Numbered from the stretch's first letter, positions 52,572-61,231 are shown. The stretch: 64,000 nt of DNA from 4572-13 sp964594065 (GCA_964594065.1 CAZQKX010000002.1:60811-124810), one strand, 5' to 3'. The notes: generated from the letters alone by a model not told the origin. Made by a program: numbers and translations.

Positions 52572-52934
52572 ATGAGGAATCATACAGGGCTAAAGGCATT
52601 TCAATTATCGGATGAACTTGTATTATTGATCTACAGGGCTACCGAGAGTTTTCCCAAACAGGAGATGTTCGGTTTAACCAATCAATTACGCCGTGCGGCT
52701 GTTTCTACCGTTTCCAATATTGTTGAAGGGGCCTCAAGACATTCAGAGGCAGATTTTTTACGTTTTCTGGATATAGCGTATGGTTCAGCATGTGAGGTTG
52801 AGTATCAAGTGTCTCTTGCTTTCAGGCTGAGATATATTGAGGAATCTAAGTATAGAATTTTAAAGAAGAAGTGTTCAGAAGCGGCCAAAGTGCTGAATGG
52901 CCTTATCTGTTCATTTCGCCGCAAAAAGACCTGA
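52572..52934 (+). CDS. Four-helix bundle protein (23S rRNA intervening-sequence type)
   Basis: A 120-residue all-helical protein of the family found in 23S rRNA intervening sequences and scattered in many genomes (TIGR02436 type). Landmarks are AFQLSDELVLLIYRATESFP, FGLTNQLRRAAVSTVSNIVE, GASRHSEADFLRFLDIAYGS and ACEVEYQVSLAF. The function is unknown; a nucleic-acid-related role is assumed. The gene sits in a 487-bp cassette between inverted repeats; its stop codon lies inside the right repeat. Confidence 0.92.
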   Translation: MRNHTGLKAFQLSDELVLLIYRATESFPKQEMFGLTNQLRRAAVSTVSNIVEGASRHSEADFLRFLDIAYGSACEVEYQVSLAFRLRYIEESKYRILKKKCSEAAKVLNGLICSFRRKKT

Positions 52935-52960
52935 GGACTGGAGCCTGCGGACTGAAGACT
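52931..52960 (+). repeat. 30-bp terminal inverted repeat, right
   Basis: CTGAGGACTGGAGCCTGCGG followed by ACTGAAGACT. It is the reverse complement of the left repeat with a few mismatches, and overlaps the last two bases of the lipA stop codon. Confidence 0.8.
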
Positions 52961-53810
52961 ATTCTTCTGCGCGGTAAGAACTTCGTGAAAACGGCGAGCT
53001 TTGAACCCAGGAAAAGCCCATTTGCCGGGCCTGGTCGGCCCACCAGTCGAATTTTTCGGGTATGATATATTCGGCAACCTCCAGTGATTGGCTGGAGGGC
53101 TTTAAATACTGGCCCAATGCGATCCGGTCACACCCTATAATCCGCAAATCCTGCATAACCTGCATAACCTGACCATCCGTTTCGCCCAGACCGAGCATCA
53201 GTGAGGATTTTGTTTCAATATCTGGCCATGTTTCTTTGGCTTTTTGCAGCAGTTTCTGAGAACGCTGGTAGTTGCCGCCGGGACGGGCTTTAGCGTACAG
53301 TGATGGGACCGTTTCCACATTATGTCCGAACACAAACGGCAGCCCGTCAGAAAGGATTTCAATTGCGGCATCCTGACAATCTCGAAAGTCCGGCACCAGC
53401 AATTCAAACTTCAATTCCCCCATCGCTTGGCGACATGCTTTGATGACATCGCGAAAATGTCCCGCGCCGCCATCGGATAGGTCATCCCGGTCCACGCTGG
53501 TAATGACCAGGTATTTCAGATTCATTTCTTTTGCCATTTGTGCAACCCGCTCAGGTTCTGTGGGGTCCGGCGGCAGAGGTTTGCCGTGACCGACCGAACA
53601 GAATTTGCAGTTGCGTGTGCAGATGTTACCGAGGATCAATACCGTGGCCGTGCCCCGACTCCAGCATTCGCCGCGGTTGGGACAGTTGGCATTGGTGCAG
53701 ATTGTCTCCAGTCCCAGTGTATCCAGCGTGTGGTGGGTATGATTAAATGTCCGGCCCGCTCCGAAACGGCGTTTGAGCCAGCCGGGCAGCCGTTTTTTAT
53801 TTTCATTCAC
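52959..53810 (-). CDS. lipA: Lipoyl synthase
   Basis: A 283-residue radical-SAM enzyme that inserts two sulfurs into octanoyl-protein. The auxiliary Fe-S cysteines are in ICTNANCPNRGECWSRGTAT. The radical-SAM triplet is CTRNCKFC, and the auxiliary serine ligand is in the C-terminal SSPFSRSSY. DPTEPERVA and VITSVDRDDLSDGGAGHF also match. Length is typical. Its 5' end overlaps lipB by eight bases. The 3' end was reached by the four-helix-bundle cassette, which ends exactly at its stop codon. Confidence 0.97.
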   Translation of the reverse strand: MNENKKRLPGWLKRRFGAGRTFNHTHHTLDTLGLETICTNANCPNRGECWSRGTATVLILGNICTRNCKFCSVGHGKPLPPDPTEPERVAQMAKEMNLKYLVITSVDRDDLSDGGAGHFRDVIKACRQAMGELKFELLVPDFRDCQDAAIEILSDGLPFVFGHNVETVPSLYAKARPGGNYQRSQKLLQKAKETWPDIETKSSLMLGLGETDGQVMQVMQDLRIIGCDRIALGQYLKPSSQSLEVAEYIIPEKFDWWADQARQMGFSWVQSSPFSRSSYRAEE

Positions 53811-54465
53811 TTTTTTTCGTCCAGTATTTCAAGCACAACTCACTTAGTTTCTTTTTGACCGTATTCATGTCAGGCTGCCTGCTCGTTTCCTTCGAAACCG
53901 AGGTGATTTCGATATTCTCAATGCCGCAGGGCACAAAATGGTCAAAGATACTCAGATCGTTATTGATATTGATGGCCATGCCGTGGAAGCTGACCCATTT
54001 TTTCAACTGCACACCGACCGCGGCGATCTTTTTTTCACCGAGCCACAGGCCGGGGCAGCCTTTCCGGCGATCGCTTTCAATGCCAAGCGACTGTAAAAGT
54101 TCAATGCCGATCTGTTCCAGTGACCGCACATAGGCATTGACATCCAGCGCCAACGTTTTGAGTTTAATGATAGGGTAAAATACCAGCTGCCCCGGATTGT
54201 GAGCGGTGATGCCGCCGCCTCGGCCGACCGTGACAAGCTCAATACCCCAACTGCGGATCGTTGCTTCATCGCTCAGCAGTTTGTTTTCGGTCTTTCTTGC
54301 ACCCAGTGTAATGACAGGGGGGTGCTCGACAATGAGCACGGTGTTATCGATCGCATCATCCTGCCGCCGGCCGCACAGGTCCATTTGCAGTTCCAGGGCA
54401 TCGGCATATGGCATAAGGCCGCAGTCACGGATAGTTAGCGGGATTTGCTGTGTCATCTGTTCCAT
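53803..54465 (-). CDS. lipB: Octanoyl-ACP:protein octanoyltransferase
   Basis: A 220-residue enzyme that moves octanoate from ACP to lipoyl domains, the step before LipA. Landmarks are LIVEHPPVITLGARKTENKL, VTVGRGGGITAHNPGQLVFY, the catalytic lysine region GEKKIAAVGVQLKKWVSFHG and the C-terminal FDHFVPCGIENIEITS with the conserved cysteine. lipB-lipA form a two-gene operon. Confidence 0.95.
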   Translation of the reverse strand: MEQMTQQIPLTIRDCGLMPYADALELQMDLCGRRQDDAIDNTVLIVEHPPVITLGARKTENKLLSDEATIRSWGIELVTVGRGGGITAHNPGQLVFYPIIKLKTLALDVNAYVRSLEQIGIELLQSLGIESDRRKGCPGLWLGEKKIAAVGVQLKKWVSFHGMAININNDLSIFDHFVPCGIENIEITSVSKETSRQPDMNTVKKKLSELCLKYWTKKSE

Positions 54466-54538
54466 AAACTATTAAAAATACTGAAATTGTGCCCAAAAAG
54501 CAAGCCGGGTCACTGAAAGTGTGCAATTAAATGAGAAA

Positions 54539-54568
54539 TTGACAGTGAGCCTGTCTTTTGTGTACAAT
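54539..54568 (+). promoter_or_regulatory. Sigma-70 type promoter
   Basis: TTGACA (54539-54544), 18-base spacer, TACAAT (54563-54568), 68 bases before the next ATG. A strong match to consensus for this window. Confidence 0.7.
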
Positions 54569-54636
54569 ACATGCAACAAATACCCTGTTTCTTCGTCTAT
54601 ACAAGTACGAAGAGTCTTTAATTCAGGAGCCTTACG

Positions 54637-55785
54637 ATGCTTAAAACGATCTGGAAACTGATTCGGACCGCTGTGATTGTGATCGGTGTATTGTTGTCAT
54701 TTTTTGCGGTGCTGGAAATAATTCGTGCCTATCAGACGCTGTACAATTTTCATCCTGTGGCCGGATACGGCTTTGCTGTTGTTATCGTTGGTCTGCTGGC
54801 ATGGCTGGTGGTATATGTATGGGGCAATCTGGCAGTATTCCCCAAGCCGCTCAATCCGCCGAAAGTCGAGGATTACAATTCCGCTACTGACCGGCAGTTG
54901 CACAAGTATATGCAGTATCTCAAGCGTTTTTTGCAGCGGCTGATTGGCAATCCAAACCTGACCGATGAAGATCGCTCGCAGATCACCGCGGCATTGGGCC
55001 AGTTGGAAAACCAGACAACGGCTAATCGCGATCTCCAACTGACGGTGATTGAGTCGATTGAGGAAAACCACATCAAACCTGCATTAAAGACACTGGATGC
55101 ACAGGCATCCAAACAGGTGCGGGACTCCATGCGGGACATTATGGTCGGCGTGACGCTGAGTCCGTACAAGTCGGCGGACCTCTTAATCGTGCTGTATCGC
55201 AATCTGGTGATGGTGGTACGGATCGTCAAAGTCTATCGCGTACGTCCGGCACTGAGCGAACAGCTTCGCATCTTTTCCGATATCATCAACATCATCGCAA
55301 CGGTCAACTATATCAACATGGGCAAAAATCTGATCGAGGGCATCGCCTCCCGTGTGCCGGGGATTGGGCGGTTTGTCGATGACATCGCCCAGGGCATCGG
55401 TGCGGGGTTTATGACGACGATCACCGGCCATGCGGCGATGGATCGCTGTCGAGCCTTTAAAAGCTGGAACGAAGCCGAAGCGAAAAAGCACTTATTGAGC
55501 CACGTGGGTGATTTTTATAACGATGTCAAGGACATCTTCTTTAAAGATGTGTGGCAGGGCGTTCGCGGCCGTGCGGGTGCAGTAGCGACCGATGCGGGCG
55601 ACAAGGTCGCCGATGCCATCGACGAAACAGGCTCGCTGCTGGATAGTTTCGTAAAAACCCCCATTAAAGCCGCCGGAACCGCCGGACAGGCCGTCGTCGA
55701 CACCACCGCCAAAAGCGTCAACCTCGTCACAAAAGGCATCAAAAGAACCACCGACTTTGTCAGCAAGCCGTTTAAGAAGAAATAA
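54637..55785 (+). CDS. Membrane protein with DUF697-like region
   Basis: A 382-residue protein. Two membrane helices lie near the start (about 9-29 and 44-68). A helical cytoplasmic part (70-170) follows. The middle (about 180-290: DIMVGVTLSPYKSADLLIVL, YRNLVMVVRIVKVY, SRVPGIGRFVDDIAQGIGAG) fits the DUF697 / YcjF-like module often linked to GTPases. The end is a repetitive alanine/threonine/lysine-rich amphipathic tail (GTAGQAVVDTTAKSVNLVTK). No GTPase gene is next to it. A good promoter stands upstream. Function unknown. Confidence 0.8.
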   Translation: MLKTIWKLIRTAVIVIGVLLSFFAVLEIIRAYQTLYNFHPVAGYGFAVVIVGLLAWLVVYVWGNLAVFPKPLNPPKVEDYNSATDRQLHKYMQYLKRFLQRLIGNPNLTDEDRSQITAALGQLENQTTANRDLQLTVIESIEENHIKPALKTLDAQASKQVRDSMRDIMVGVTLSPYKSADLLIVLYRNLVMVVRIVKVYRVRPALSEQLRIFSDIINIIATVNYINMGKNLIEGIASRVPGIGRFVDDIAQGIGAGFMTTITGHAAMDRCRAFKSWNEAEAKKHLLSHVGDFYNDVKDIFFKDVWQGVRGRAGAVATDAGDKVADAIDETGSLLDSFVKTPIKAAGTAGQAVVDTTAKSVNLVTKGIKRTTDFVSKPFKKK

Positions 55786-55855
55786 TGTGCAACATCGCAA
55801 ATACAACACCGTCTAAAGTTATATTAGCGTTGTTTATGGATTGGAAGGAATAATA

Positions 55856-56473
55856 ATGAACAGGAAAATGAAAATCCCATTAAGCTTTATCCTTGGCCTT
55901 GTAATCGGTTTTTTGCCGACGATTTTGATTACATTTGGCTTGTACCGTTTTTATAGAATAACAGGAATGCCTTATGCCATATTAGGCCCACAAAAATTTG
56001 GCAATGTTAGAATAATGGCAATTGATAACGCGGAAAAAACCAGTGAGTTGAACGATTTGATGGGTGTGCATGGAATGCTGGGTTTGCAAAGTTTTGGGAA
56101 AACACTTGTAAGTCTTAATTTTGATAAAGAAAAACGTTTATATGAAGTGAGTGTGCTTAATGATCTTGAAGAGATTATTTTGAGTTTCCTTGTTTCACCG
56201 CCAAATGGACGGATGTATCATTTAAGCTATGGAGGGCTTGAAAGTGAATTACATTGGTATGATTTGGATTTTGATGGTGTTTTTGATGTGCAATTTCGAG
56301 ATCATAAAAAAGGTAAAGAAATTTTTGTTAATAATGAATGGATCAGGGCGGTCGAGAAAACTGGGCTTAAAGAAGCAACGGTTATAGACGGTACAACCGA
56401 AATAAAATATGCTTTTGATTTCGATGAAGGCAAATGGTTACCGGTTAGTGATGGTGAATTGAATGAGCAATAA
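55856..56473 (+). CDS. Hypothetical membrane-anchored protein
   Basis: About 205 residues, start at ATG 55856 with GGAAGGA seven bases ahead. One N-terminal helix (about 8-28, FILGLVIGFLPTILITFGLY) anchors a soluble domain that is rich in D/E and aromatic residues and reads like a repeat-poor beta protein (SELHWYDLDFDGVFDVQFRD). No family recognised. The gene is AT-rich compared with the DUF697-like gene before it. Its stop codon is directly followed by a dispersed repeat. Confidence 0.65.
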   Translation: MNRKMKIPLSFILGLVIGFLPTILITFGLYRFYRITGMPYAILGPQKFGNVRIMAIDNAEKTSELNDLMGVHGMLGLQSFGKTLVSLNFDKEKRLYEVSVLNDLEEIILSFLVSPPNGRMYHLSYGGLESELHWYDLDFDGVFDVQFRDHKKGKEIFVNNEWIRAVEKTGLKEATVIDGTTEIKYAFDFDEGKWLPVSDGELNEQ

Positions 56474-56554
56474 GGAGTCGCCATCGACGGGAAAAAATAG
56501 ATTCCTCCGCTCCGGGACGTAAACTCTGTTTACATCCCTTCGGTCGGAATGACA
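56474..56554 (+). repeat. Dispersed repeat, copy A (left of GIY-YIG gene)
   Basis: About 80 bases: GGAGTCGCC, then ATTCCTCCGCTCCGGGACGT, an AAAC...GTTTACATCCC hairpin and CTTCGGTCGGAATGACA. It matches 56982-57065 along its whole length. It starts immediately after a stop codon. Confidence 0.8.
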
Positions 56555-56604
56555 TACACGGTAAATGTTATATTAGCTGTAAAGTGTCATCCAAATCATG
56601 CATA

Positions 56605-56637
56605 CTGTCATCCCGAGCGCAGTCGAGGGATCTATTT
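56605..56637 (+). repeat. Short repeat of the GTCATCCCGAGCG type
   Basis: CTGTCATCCCGAGCGCAGTC followed by GAGGGATCTATTT. A sequence of this type is very common between genes in environmental genomes and looks like the opposite end of the element at 56474-56554. Confidence 0.5.
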
Positions 56638-56688
56638 AAATAGGAAAATTCCTTTTAAAAAAGCGAATGTCAGGTATAGTGTCAGGTG

Positions 56689-57006
56689 ATGAAAAGATAC
56701 TATGTTTATATCATGGCCAGTGAAACAGGTACGCTTTATACAGGGATTACCTCGAATATAAAAAGGCGTATCTTTGAGCATAGAACAGGCGAAATTCCCG
56801 GTTTTACAAACCGGTATAATGTCAAGAAACTGGTTTATGTTGAGACTTTCAAAACACCTGATGCGGCCATCAAACGAGAAAAGCAGATAAAATCCTGGCG
56901 ACGGGAGAAAAAGATAAAGCTTATTGACACAAAAAATCCTGCGTGGGATGATCTTGCGGCGGATTGGTATACCGATTATAGGGAGTCGCCTTCGGCGGGT
57001 ATTTAA
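56689..57006 (+). CDS. GIY-YIG nuclease domain protein
   Basis: A 105-residue single-domain protein. YYVYIMASETGTLYTGITSN is the GIY-YIG motif in its YVY-YTG form; the conserved arginine (KRRIFEH), the YNVKKLVYVETF strand and the REKQIKSWRREKK helix fit the UvrC/Slx1-like subgroup. These small proteins are usually annotated as endonuclease-like without known role. The last eight codons (RESPSAGI) and the stop are encoded by the dispersed repeat that starts at 56982, so its C terminus was taken from the repeat. The start may be the GTG three bases earlier. Confidence 0.9.
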   Translation: MKRYYVYIMASETGTLYTGITSNIKRRIFEHRTGEIPGFTNRYNVKKLVYVETFKTPDAAIKREKQIKSWRREKKIKLIDTKNPAWDDLAADWYTDYRESPSAGI

Positions 57007-57065
57007 ACAGATTCCTCCGCTTCGGGACGTAAACTTGCGTTTACATCCCTTCGGTCGGAATGACA
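56982..57065 (+). repeat. Dispersed repeat, copy B (right of GIY-YIG gene)
   Basis: An 84-bp match to copy A in direct orientation; forms the 3' end of the GIY-YIG coding sequence. Confidence 0.8.
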
Positions 57066-57083
57066 GTTTAGCGGAAAGCAGAA

Positions 57084-57320
57084 ATGGGCAATAATACTGA
57101 ACGAGATTTAGGACCGCAGCCGATTGAGGGCGTGTTGACAAAGCATGATCTTTCGCATCATGACTTGGTCGAGATTTCGACCGAACAGATCACGCACAAG
57201 ATGGTCAACCGGGCCTGCAAGGGACGCAAGCTGTCCCGGCGGGTACAGCTGAAAATACGCAACGCCGTCAACGCCGCGACTGAAGAGAATTATTCATTGA
57301 AAGACTTGTTTACGTATTGA
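57084..57320 (+). CDS. Small conserved helical protein
   Basis: A 78-residue soluble protein: an N-terminal flexible part, then DLSHHDLVEISTEQITHKMV, NRACKGRKLSRRVQLKI and AATEENYSLKDLFTY. The arrangement of short helices with basic residues resembles small helix-turn-helix-like proteins seen in planctomycete genomes. DNA or RNA binding is possible. No exact family is claimed. It is convergent with a subtilase gene, six bases apart. Confidence 0.7.
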   Translation: MGNNTERDLGPQPIEGVLTKHDLSHHDLVEISTEQITHKMVNRACKGRKLSRRVQLKIRNAVNAATEENYSLKDLFTY

Positions 57321-57326
57321 ATCCTC

Positions 57327-59018
57327 TCATGGGCTGTAATACCGGCTGTCATACGTCAGCCAGTTTTCACCGAGGACTGAAAAATCACTTAAGTCGATCG
57401 GCCCATTCGGGCTGAGGTTAACGCCGTAACAATCCTGCGTGGGATTTGTGCAGTCAGAATCAAGCCAATAGAAAGCCAGATCGATCAGGTCCGAAATGTC
57501 AACCACATAATCGACATGCACATCTCCCGGCAGGGGGTCGAGTAATTCAAATGCCATCGCGTAATTTCGAAAACTTATCTGCGGAGCATTGTTGATAACG
57601 ATCTCATAATCTCCATCCTGTTCAAGCAGGACATCGATCTTGATTAGATTGTCCGATTCGGCGGTTTTTGAGACCACCGTACTACCGCTTGATAATGACA
57701 TAACTTCCAGATCAACGTAAAAACGTGGGACTTCTTCATCAAAAGATGAATCTAATTTCCGGTGCCATGTAACGGTTACTAAGAGCCGCTGATTCTTTTG
57801 GCCTGTAATCCTATAGGTGTGGGTCTGGTTTCTTCTGATCGATTCAGAGGCCCATCCTTTTTGCTGTGGGCTTGAGCTGTTTTTTGCGATCCTGTTTTCG
57901 CTAAGAGTTTCAAAAGCGCGCAATGCATCGATGCGGCCATGCCCGCGATCGGTGTCCCAAACCCGGACCTTGTTCGGATCTTCCGGTAAATAGACTGTAT
58001 TATTTCCATCTTTATCGAGAATATTTGGAAACGTGGAATTGACGATAACAGCCTTGATGACTTCACTTTTGCTGTCATCCGGCTCGGGTGTTGTTTCTTC
58101 TGCATAGCCTAAAAGCAATGCTGCTACACCTGCGGTGTGCGGGACGGACCAACTCGTCTGGCCCCTATCATGATAATATGACGGCGGATGACCCCATGAA
58201 GAATCACTATCTGCCTTCGGGGTCCATTGATCCTGAGAGGGGCAGACAATTTCGGGTTTTTTTCGTCCATCAACAGTCGGTCCTGAATTACTGCCGGAAC
58301 CATTAATGGCTCCAACTTGATGATAAATATCGTTGGCATCAACAAAGAGGCCTCCTGTTGTAATACCATTATATGCATCGCCAAAAACATTGACATTGGA
58401 TTCGAAATTACCGGCGGCATTTGCAAAGACGACATCATGCTGCTGAGCGTAATAGTCGTAAATTTTTGTCCATAAGCTGTCCCCGTCCGGGGGAGCACTG
58501 ACACTGGAAAGTGCGATTCCTGTAACGATCACTTTGCAGTTTTGGTTAATGATGAGTTCATCCAATGCGTCTTCGATGTCCGCCGGACTAATCTGCCCGT
58601 CGGAAACAACTCTGACATTGTGCAGGTTGGCTTTCGGAGCCACCCCGATCTGGTCAGGATAGCCTTGCCCGCCGTTGCTGACAATAATACCGGCCATTTG
58701 TGTATCGTGGTCGGTTGCGTTAATACCGAAGCCAAGGACATCGTGAACAAAAGCATGCTGAGGACCGGTCGGCAGGCTGTTCGAGTCTTTTTCATAAAAG
58801 GCCTCATGGCTGACATAAAGATTGTCTTGAGAGATAAAACCGATATTGATCCCCTGGCCTTCATATCCGAGTGCGTGGACCGCTTGTGCATTGGAGCCGC
58901 CGGGACCGGTGGATTCGGACAGACCCAATGCGATTGCAGAGACAAATACACAATAAAGAATCCCTGCTTGAAAGAGTCTTTTCTTCATGAAAATGAACGC
59001 AAACACCCCTTTTTTCAT
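57327..59018 (-). CDS. Divergent S8 (subtilase) protein with dockerin-like tail
   Basis: A 563-residue exported protein. A signal peptide lies at residues 11-34 (the second ATG, residue 11, may be the true start). The S8 domain covers about 40-390. His104 (DHDTQMAG), oxyanion Asn204 (NAAGN) and Ser289 (QTSWSVPHTAGVAALL) are present. The usual Asp in the VAVIDTG strand is replaced by Ser63 (NIGFISQDN). A beta-sandwich follows (about 395-490, GQKNQRLLVTVTWHRKLDSS). A planctomycete-type dockerin-like pair closes the protein (DISDLIDLAFYWL, IDLSDFSVLGENWL). It forms a tandem with the next subtilase. Activity is doubtful. Confidence 0.88.
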   Translation of the reverse strand: MKKGVFAFIFMKKRLFQAGILYCVFVSAIALGLSESTGPGGSNAQAVHALGYEGQGINIGFISQDNLYVSHEAFYEKDSNSLPTGPQHAFVHDVLGFGINATDHDTQMAGIIVSNGGQGYPDQIGVAPKANLHNVRVVSDGQISPADIEDALDELIINQNCKVIVTGIALSSVSAPPDGDSLWTKIYDYYAQQHDVVFANAAGNFESNVNVFGDAYNGITTGGLFVDANDIYHQVGAINGSGSNSGPTVDGRKKPEIVCPSQDQWTPKADSDSSWGHPPSYYHDRGQTSWSVPHTAGVAALLLGYAEETTPEPDDSKSEVIKAVIVNSTFPNILDKDGNNTVYLPEDPNKVRVWDTDRGHGRIDALRAFETLSENRIAKNSSSPQQKGWASESIRRNQTHTYRITGQKNQRLLVTVTWHRKLDSSFDEEVPRFYVDLEVMSLSSGSTVVSKTAESDNLIKIDVLLEQDGDYEIVINNAPQISFRNYAMAFELLDPLPGDVHVDYVVDISDLIDLAFYWLDSDCTNPTQDCYGVNLSPNGPIDLSDFSVLGENWLTYDSRYYSP

Positions 59019-59107
59019 TACCCGCCTTTTCCATTAGCCTTTACTTTAGCTCTATATTATAGGGAAATAAGGGGATAAAAGCAAGAAATATCGGCCCAAA
59101 AGAGGTT

Positions 59108-60547
59108 TTATCGTGTTTTCCGGGCTTCTGTTAACTCAAACGCCATGCCGTAATCCCGGTTATTTGCCTCGGTGGGATTTTTCAGGATGACCTGATAGTT
59201 ACCGTCCTCTGTCAATAAATGCCCGGTTTTCAGCAGGTTATTCCGGCCGGGTATTTCAAAAACAATCGTTTTGCCCGATGGTGAGATGATCTTCAGGGTC
59301 AGTTTAAATGTCACGGGCTCTTTGATAAATTGGGTTGATGACAGTTTAGTCAATTTGCGATGCCAGGTGACGGTTACGGCCAATCGCTGACCTTTATTGC
59401 CGGCAATGCAGTAGGTATGTTCAGTGTTCTGGGGCATTGTATCGTATGCCCAGCCTCTTGTTTTTTGAGCGGCTTTATCCCTGGTGATCCGACCGCCCGT
59501 TAAAGTTTCATAAGCTCGCAAGGCGTCCAGCCGGCCATACCCGTTATCCGGATCCCAACCGACAGACTTTAAGCTTGTACCGTTTTTACTCAACATATCT
59601 GTAAATGTGCTGTTGATCATCACGGCCTTAATCACTTCGCTTCGGTCGTCGTGGGCTGCTTTTGTCTTCCCCGCCGTTTCAAATAACAGGGCGGCTACCC
59701 CCGCGGTGTGCGGGACCGCATAGCTGGTCAGGCCCCGACCGTTCGGGTCGATCGCAGACCAAAGATCATCACCGCTGCTGTTGGGGACATACATTTTTTC
59801 AGTGGGTGCAGCAACATCCGGTTTATGGCGGTCATCCAGAGTTGGGCCGGAACTTGAAGCTCTGCCCGTTCTGCGATAGCGTTTATTCTTGTCCTTTCCA
59901 AGTCCCGCCGTTGTAATGCCGTTATAGCTGTCCCCGAAGACCGTTGTGTAAGATGTATAATTTCCGGCGGCATTGGCAAAGATGACATCGTATGTTTCGG
60001 CGTAATAATCGTAGAGCTTGGTCCAATATGTATTACCGTCCGGCACAACGTTTTTGCTGGACAGTTGAACGCCGGTCAGGATAATCCGGCAGCTTTTTTT
60101 CTGGATCAGCTCGTCCAGGGCACGTTGTAAATATCTTGCCTCGATCCGTTTGCCGGAAATCCGACCGCTGTGAATTTTAGCTCCCGGTGCAATGCCGATT
60201 TGATCCGGATGGGTGGGCGAACCAGCTGAAAGTATGATCCCCGCCATATGTGTATCATGGTTGGATCGTGACAGTCCCGCCCCATTGGTGAAGTCATAAT
60301 TTCTCACTGCCGAACCATAGGGACGCTCAAACGCGGCGTGGCCCTTGCGCACATTGCCCGTCGAAAGTATGGCGATGTTGATCCCGTCACCGGTAATGCC
60401 TTTTTTGTGTACGACGTACGCATTGATGCCATTGATTCCCACGGCTTCCTTCATACCGAAAGTGACGACAGAGAGAAAGAGAAGATTGATCAAAATAATC
60501 CGGAGAACTGGTTGGTGTTTTATGATTACCATATTTAAACTACACAA
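59108..60547 (-). CDS. Divergent S8 (subtilase) protein, paralog
   Basis: A 479-residue exported protein starting at TTG 60547 (AAGGAG nine bases before) or at the ATG 15 bases further in. The S8 domain has His97 (NHDTHMAGIILS), Asn195 (NAAGN) and Ser275 (LTSYAVPHTAG). The Asp position is Ser62 (INIAILSTGN), as in its paralog. The C-terminal sandwich (about 375-475, GNKGQRLAVTVTWHRKL) matches the paralog, but the dockerin-like tail is missing. Both genes lie head-to-tail on the minus strand with a 90-base gap, a tandem duplication after which only one copy kept or gained the tail. Confidence 0.88.
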   Translation of the reverse strand: MCSLNMVIIKHQPVLRIILINLLFLSVVTFGMKEAVGINGINAYVVHKKGITGDGINIAILSTGNVRKGHAAFERPYGSAVRNYDFTNGAGLSRSNHDTHMAGIILSAGSPTHPDQIGIAPGAKIHSGRISGKRIEARYLQRALDELIQKKSCRIILTGVQLSSKNVVPDGNTYWTKLYDYYAETYDVIFANAAGNYTSYTTVFGDSYNGITTAGLGKDKNKRYRRTGRASSSGPTLDDRHKPDVAAPTEKMYVPNSSGDDLWSAIDPNGRGLTSYAVPHTAGVAALLFETAGKTKAAHDDRSEVIKAVMINSTFTDMLSKNGTSLKSVGWDPDNGYGRLDALRAYETLTGGRITRDKAAQKTRGWAYDTMPQNTEHTYCIAGNKGQRLAVTVTWHRKLTKLSSTQFIKEPVTFKLTLKIISPSGKTIVFEIPGRNNLLKTGHLLTEDGNYQVILKNPTEANNRDYGMAFELTEARKTR

Positions 60548-60588
60548 GCACTCTTGCTCCTTAATTTAAAAATAGCACAGGCTTGAAC

Positions 60589-61140
60589 TTAATCATCGAG
60601 TTTTTCAATCATATCAAAACTGATCTCGACGCTGGCGGCCTGTCCCAGCATATCCACCTGCAGAACCAGCCTCGTTTCTTTGGGGGTTTTGACAACGATG
60701 CCTTCGGTACCCATCAGTGGCCCGGCAGTAACCCGGCACCGCTGGCCAATCTTGATGTATTCATGCGGCATCACGGATTTCCCCAGTTTGAGCAGAGTCT
60801 CGATCGGCAGCAGCTCTTTGGTCAGGTTGGCCTGATTTTCTACCTGAAGAATATTGGCGGTCCGATTGGTCTTCAGTACTTCCAGACGTTCGTTCTCACC
60901 GCCATTAAAAAAGAGGTATCCCGGAAACAGCGGTAGAAGCGAGCGCAATGTTCGCCCGCGGTTTTTTGAAACCTTCCAGTGCATGGGTAAAAAAAACGGA
61001 ACCTCTCGTTTGACCAGTTGCCAGGCCAACGCTTTTTCGTTTCGCGATTTTGTATGTGCAACCCACCATTGCTCAGTGAAGTCTGCAACAGACCGATCTT
61101 CAGGCCAGATAATGGGCGGGTTTTCACTGACTTTCAACAC
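60589..61140 (-). CDS. NusG/RfaH-like transcription elongation factor
   Basis: A 183-residue NusG paralog. The N-terminal NGN domain has WWVAHTKSRNEKALAWQLVK, then FPGYLFF. The C-terminal KOW part is IGQRCRVTAGPLMGTEGIVV. In RfaH-like specialised factors this pair recruits to chosen operons, often long polysaccharide or secretion loci. Here it lies just before the two subtilases and after manA on the same strand. The GTG start at 61140 follows AGGGAG at eight bases. It is unlikely to be the housekeeping NusG, as no secE or rplK is adjacent. Confidence 0.88.
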   Translation of the reverse strand: MLKVSENPPIIWPEDRSVADFTEQWWVAHTKSRNEKALAWQLVKREVPFFLPMHWKVSKNRGRTLRSLLPLFPGYLFFNGGENERLEVLKTNRTANILQVENQANLTKELLPIETLLKLGKSVMPHEYIKIGQRCRVTAGPLMGTEGIVVKTPKETRLVLQVDMLGQAASVEISFDMIEKLDD

Positions 61141-61231
61141 GATTGCCGCTCCCTGTTATGCTTGTTTTTTCTCATAAGTTCATTGTACGTCAAAGAAGTA
61201 ATAAAGTCAATGGCACCACCTTTGCGTCTAT

